The notes under the pieces were generated by a model. It was not told where the DNA came from and ran no database searches. It saw nothing but the letters and a program-made list of their open reading frames with translations. DNA of 64,000 nucleotides from Poriferisodalis sp026713105. GTDB lineage: Bacteria > Actinomycetota > Acidimicrobiia > Acidimicrobiales > Poriferisodalaceae. The position numbers were made by a program, and so were the translations under genes. The stretch lies in NCBI GenBank assembly GCA_965115995.1, contig OZ220472.1, forward strand, positions 3,534,001 through 3,598,000, read 5' to 3'. Positions 61,849 through 64,000 of this stretch are shown one piece after another (position 1 is the first letter of the stretch; each line of letters opens with the position of its first letter).

Positions 61849-63456
61849 GTGGATCAGACACTCGTTCGTACCGAGCCGGATGCAGGCGCTGGGGCAGTTG
61901 GTGGGGCTGCGGCCGTGGTGTCGCTCGCTGGCAGCGCCGAGGATGCGGTGCTGGGCGGCGGGTTCGCCGAGTCGCAAGGCGGTGGGGTTGCGGGCTTGTG
62001 TGGTGGCGAGGCTGCGGTGGGCTCCGGCGGTTGGGTTGCGGCGTCGATTGACGGGGTGCTGGCGGGGCTGGACGGGGCGCAGCATCTGGTGGCTATGGCG
62101 TCACAAGCGCCGCTGGCGGGCGCCGAAGAAGACGTGCTCGCGCAGGTGATCGCTGCGGGCGGGCGGTTGCGTTCCTCTGTGGAAGCCTTGCTCTTGGCGG
62201 CGACTTCGGAGATGGAGGCCCGCCGGGCTGGGTCGGGCCGTGCGGCGCTGCGCAACGAGGCTCGCATGAGCGCTCGCAGCGCCTCCCGCAAGGCTGCCGT
62301 CGGCGAGCAGATTTCCCAGATGCCCAACGTGGCCCGCGGCCTGGCGTGCGGTGCGTTGACGATCGAGCACGTCGAAGTGCTCGCCGACACTGCCCGTCGC
62401 AGCAGTGCCGATGTCGTCGATGCGATGCCCGAATTGCTCGAAACTGCGGCCAAGGCGTCTCCCGATGTGCTGCGGCGCGCGGCCCGAGACTTCCTGGCCC
62501 AGCACGATGCTGCCGCGGCCGAGAGCCAGCTCAGCCGGCAGCGTCGGGAGCGCAGCGCGGCGCTGTTCATCGACGACGAGACGGGCATGGGCGTGCTCAA
62601 TGCCCGCTTCGACCCAGTGAACTTTGCGCTGGTGAGGCAGGCGGTCGAGAACTACAACGACGCCCTGTGGCGCCAAGATGGCGGCCGAGACGGCAAGCCC
62701 GGTGCGGTGCGTGACAATCGTCAGCGCCTCGCCGACAGCGTGTTCGAGATGCTCACCAACCGCAACGCACTCGCAGTCTGGCAGCAGCCCGCAGCAGTGC
62801 CGGGCGGTGCTGTGCTGGCGCCCCTGAACCCGCCGGCCGCATCGGCTCCCGAAGTGCCTGTCGTGCCCGGGGAGCCCGCCGTGTCTGCCGTGCCCGGCGA
62901 CGGCGTGGGCATCAGCGACGGGGAGTGCCGATCGGTGAATCAGTGGGCGCCGGCACAGGCGCCAAACCAGCTCGTCATCGTCGCGGACATCGGTGTCATC
63001 GACGGCACTGCGCCCGATGGCCGGTGCGAGGTCCTCGGCGCCGGCCCGGTGCCCACCTCGATCCTCGACAACCTCTCGCCCGACACTCGCATCACTGGTG
63101 CGTTGTTCGCCGGCCCGGGGCGGCCGTTGTGGCTCGGACGCGCCCGGCGGCATGCCACAGCCGCGCAACAGCTCATGATTGCGGTGCGCGATCGAGGCTG
63201 CGTGCTGTGTGGCAAGCCGATGCACCGCTGCCGGTACCACCACATCGACGAGTGGGAGGCCGACAACGGCACGACAGATATCGACAATCTCGCAGCGCTG
63301 TGCACCGACTGCCACAACAGCCTCCACAAGGCGGGCCAGCGCCTCTGCCAAGACCCCGCCAATGGCCACTGGAACACCCAGAAACGCTCAGACGGCCTCA
63401 GCCCTCGGAAACGCCCAGCCAGCCCCCGCATCGCCGCGGGCCGAAGCCCGCCGTGA
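61849..63456 (+). CDS. DUF222 / HNH endonuclease domain protein, copy 3
   Basis: 535 residues from GTG 61,849. DUF222 region about residues 60-290 (I-S-Q-M-P-N-V-A-R-G-L-A-C-G-A-L-T-I-E-H-V-E-V-L). HNH module at ~440-500: R-D-R-G-C-V-L-C-G-K-P, R-Y-H-H-I-D-E-W, D-I-D-N-L-A-A-L-C-T-D-C-H-N. A Pro/Ala/Val linker (V-P-V-V-P-G-E-P-A-V) separates them. It differs clearly from copies 1 and 2, so these are old paralogues rather than recent duplicates. Confidence 0.85.
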   Translation: MDQTLVRTEPDAGAGAVGGAAAVVSLAGSAEDAVLGGGFAESQGGGVAGLCGGEAAVGSGGWVAASIDGVLAGLDGAQHLVAMASQAPLAGAEEDVLAQVIAAGGRLRSSVEALLLAATSEMEARRAGSGRAALRNEARMSARSASRKAAVGEQISQMPNVARGLACGALTIEHVEVLADTARRSSADVVDAMPELLETAAKASPDVLRRAARDFLAQHDAAAAESQLSRQRRERSAALFIDDETGMGVLNARFDPVNFALVRQAVENYNDALWRQDGGRDGKPGAVRDNRQRLADSVFEMLTNRNALAVWQQPAAVPGGAVLAPLNPPAASAPEVPVVPGEPAVSAVPGDGVGISDGECRSVNQWAPAQAPNQLVIVADIGVIDGTAPDGRCEVLGAGPVPTSILDNLSPDTRITGALFAGPGRPLWLGRARRHATAAQQLMIAVRDRGCVLCGKPMHRCRYHHIDEWEADNGTTDIDNLAALCTDCHNSLHKAGQRLCQDPANGHWNTQKRSDGLSPRKRPASPRIAAGRSPP

Positions 63457-63815
63457 GTGCGGCCGCCGTGGGGCGCTGGTTGTCGTGGGTGCCGCTGCCG
63501 CTGGACGTCGGCCGCCGTGAGCGCGGCTGGCGCCGGATGCCGCCTGCCGTGAGTGCGGCTGCTGTGGGGTGCTGGTTGTCGTGGGTGCCGCTGCCGCTGG
63601 ACGTCGGCCGCCGTGAGCGCAGCTGTCGCCCGATGCCGCCCGCCGTGAGTGCGGCTGCCGTGGGCGCTGGTTGTCGTGGGTGCAGCTGTCGCTGGACGTC
63701 GGACGTCGTGGGTGCGGCTGCCGTGGGCTGCTGGTTGTCGTGGGTGCAGCTGCCGCTGGACGTCGGCCGCCGTGAGCGCAGCTGTCGCCCGATGCCGCCC
63801 GCCGTGAGTGCGGCT
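63450..63815. repeat. 96-bp tandem repeat after HNH copy 3
   Basis: Units start at 63,450, 63,546, 63,642 and (rearranged) about 63,705, with a partial fifth at 63,801. The unit begins GCCGTGAGTGCGGC. The period of 96 is 32 codons, so one plus-strand frame stays open across the array, but it has no own start. The repeat fills the whole interval to the next gene. Confidence 0.88.
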
Positions 63816-63832
63816 GCCGCCGGATGAATCCG

Positions 63833-64000
63833 CTAGAGGGCTAGGTAGAGCCGGTGGCGGTGCAGGTGGCCTACCACGGCGAACACTGCCAGCAGCAGCA
63901 GGGCGGTGTAGGCCAGGTGTACGCCCGGTTCGCCGAACGGCAGGATGTCCTCGAGCAGCCGATCCTGGATCGACCGGTCGCCGATGTGGACGTAGCGGGC
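63833..64000 (-). CDS. 3' end of a membrane protein (partial)
   Basis: On the minus strand the last 55 codons of a gene enter from the right edge: R-Y-V-H-I-G-D-R-S-I-Q-D-R-L-L-E-D-I-L-P-F-G, then a hydrophobic helix (Y-T-A-L-L-L-L-A-V-F-A-V-V-G-H-L) and R-H-R-L-Y-L-A-L before TAG. The single helix with a basic end suggests a membrane protein; too little is visible to name it. Confidence 0.5.
   Translation of the reverse strand, partial: ARYVHIGDRSIQDRLLEDILPFGEPGVHLAYTALLLLAVFAVVGHLHRHRLYLAL

Noticed and set aside
62925..63827. 300-codon frame through the end of HNH copy 3 and the 96-bp repeat
   Set aside because: It overlaps the HNH catalytic region in another frame, and its repeat part stays open only because 96 is a multiple of three.

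Overview
The window is GC-rich, densely coding DNA from an actinobacterium (Actinomycetota). WhiB regulators, a Zincin_2/DUF2342 protein, three DUF222-HNH genes, a Flp/Tad pilus remnant and a SenX3/RegX3-type phosphate operon all point there. The class Acidimicrobiia is my best guess, but that is inference. No rRNA, tRNA, CRISPR array or transposase was recognised.

Region 1 (1-23.4 kb) is mostly core-like. It starts with the 3' end of a tad pilus cluster (T2SSF protein, Flp-type pilin, TadE), followed by two whiB genes and tatA. Next is a phosphate module, pstS-pstC-pstA-pstB-phoU-senX3-regX3, preceded by four 11-bp PHO-box direct repeats. After it come an MFS transporter, a DUF2342 protein that has lost its zinc motif, an SDR, moaE, mreB, a substrate-binding lipoprotein, a DUF222-HNH gene, a HEAT-repeat protein and a PDZ-Lon protease. 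Short tandem repeats (12-96 bp) recur here both inside and between genes.

Region 2 (23.6-52.7 kb) is accessory and is the most interesting part. Five large paralogous proteins with cell-wall-binding type 2 (CWB2) domains lie here in mixed orientation. Only two (25,963 and 48,977) have a signal peptide. The other three (32,166 +, 43,203 -, 48,436 -) begin abruptly at the same internal codon block (L-I-D-T-N-x-D-G) and lack leader and promoter, like silent cassettes. Two copies form a head-to-head inverted repeat with arms of about 3.1 kb. The arms share a 545-bp block that I checked base by base and found identical, and between them lies 666 bp carrying the leader and probable promoter of the expressed gene. 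A tyrosine recombinase sits in the middle of the cluster. A tandem motif (ACGTAA-N5/6-ACGTAA) occurs just upstream of it and in the 5' flank of every leaderless copy. Four copies share a 3' hairpin block. The layout resembles known invertible surface-layer loci such as Campylobacter fetus sap, and I propose it as a candidate surface-protein variation system. Interspersed are many toxin-antitoxin-like genes (VapBC, AbiE-like, HepT-MntA, an HTH-nucleotidyltransferase, a Swt1-type HEPN protein, a RelB remnant) and a family of small membrane coiled-coil proteins.

Region 3 (52.8-64 kb) holds three more exported CWB2 proteins. The first carries a PD40 propeller and an M6-like metalloprotease and is frameshifted at a run of eight G. 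They are followed by a bulb-lectin/L,D-transpeptidase, a third DUF222-HNH gene, a 96-bp tandem repeat and the 3' end of a membrane protein. Taken together, the right half of the window appears devoted to the cell envelope and to its diversification.
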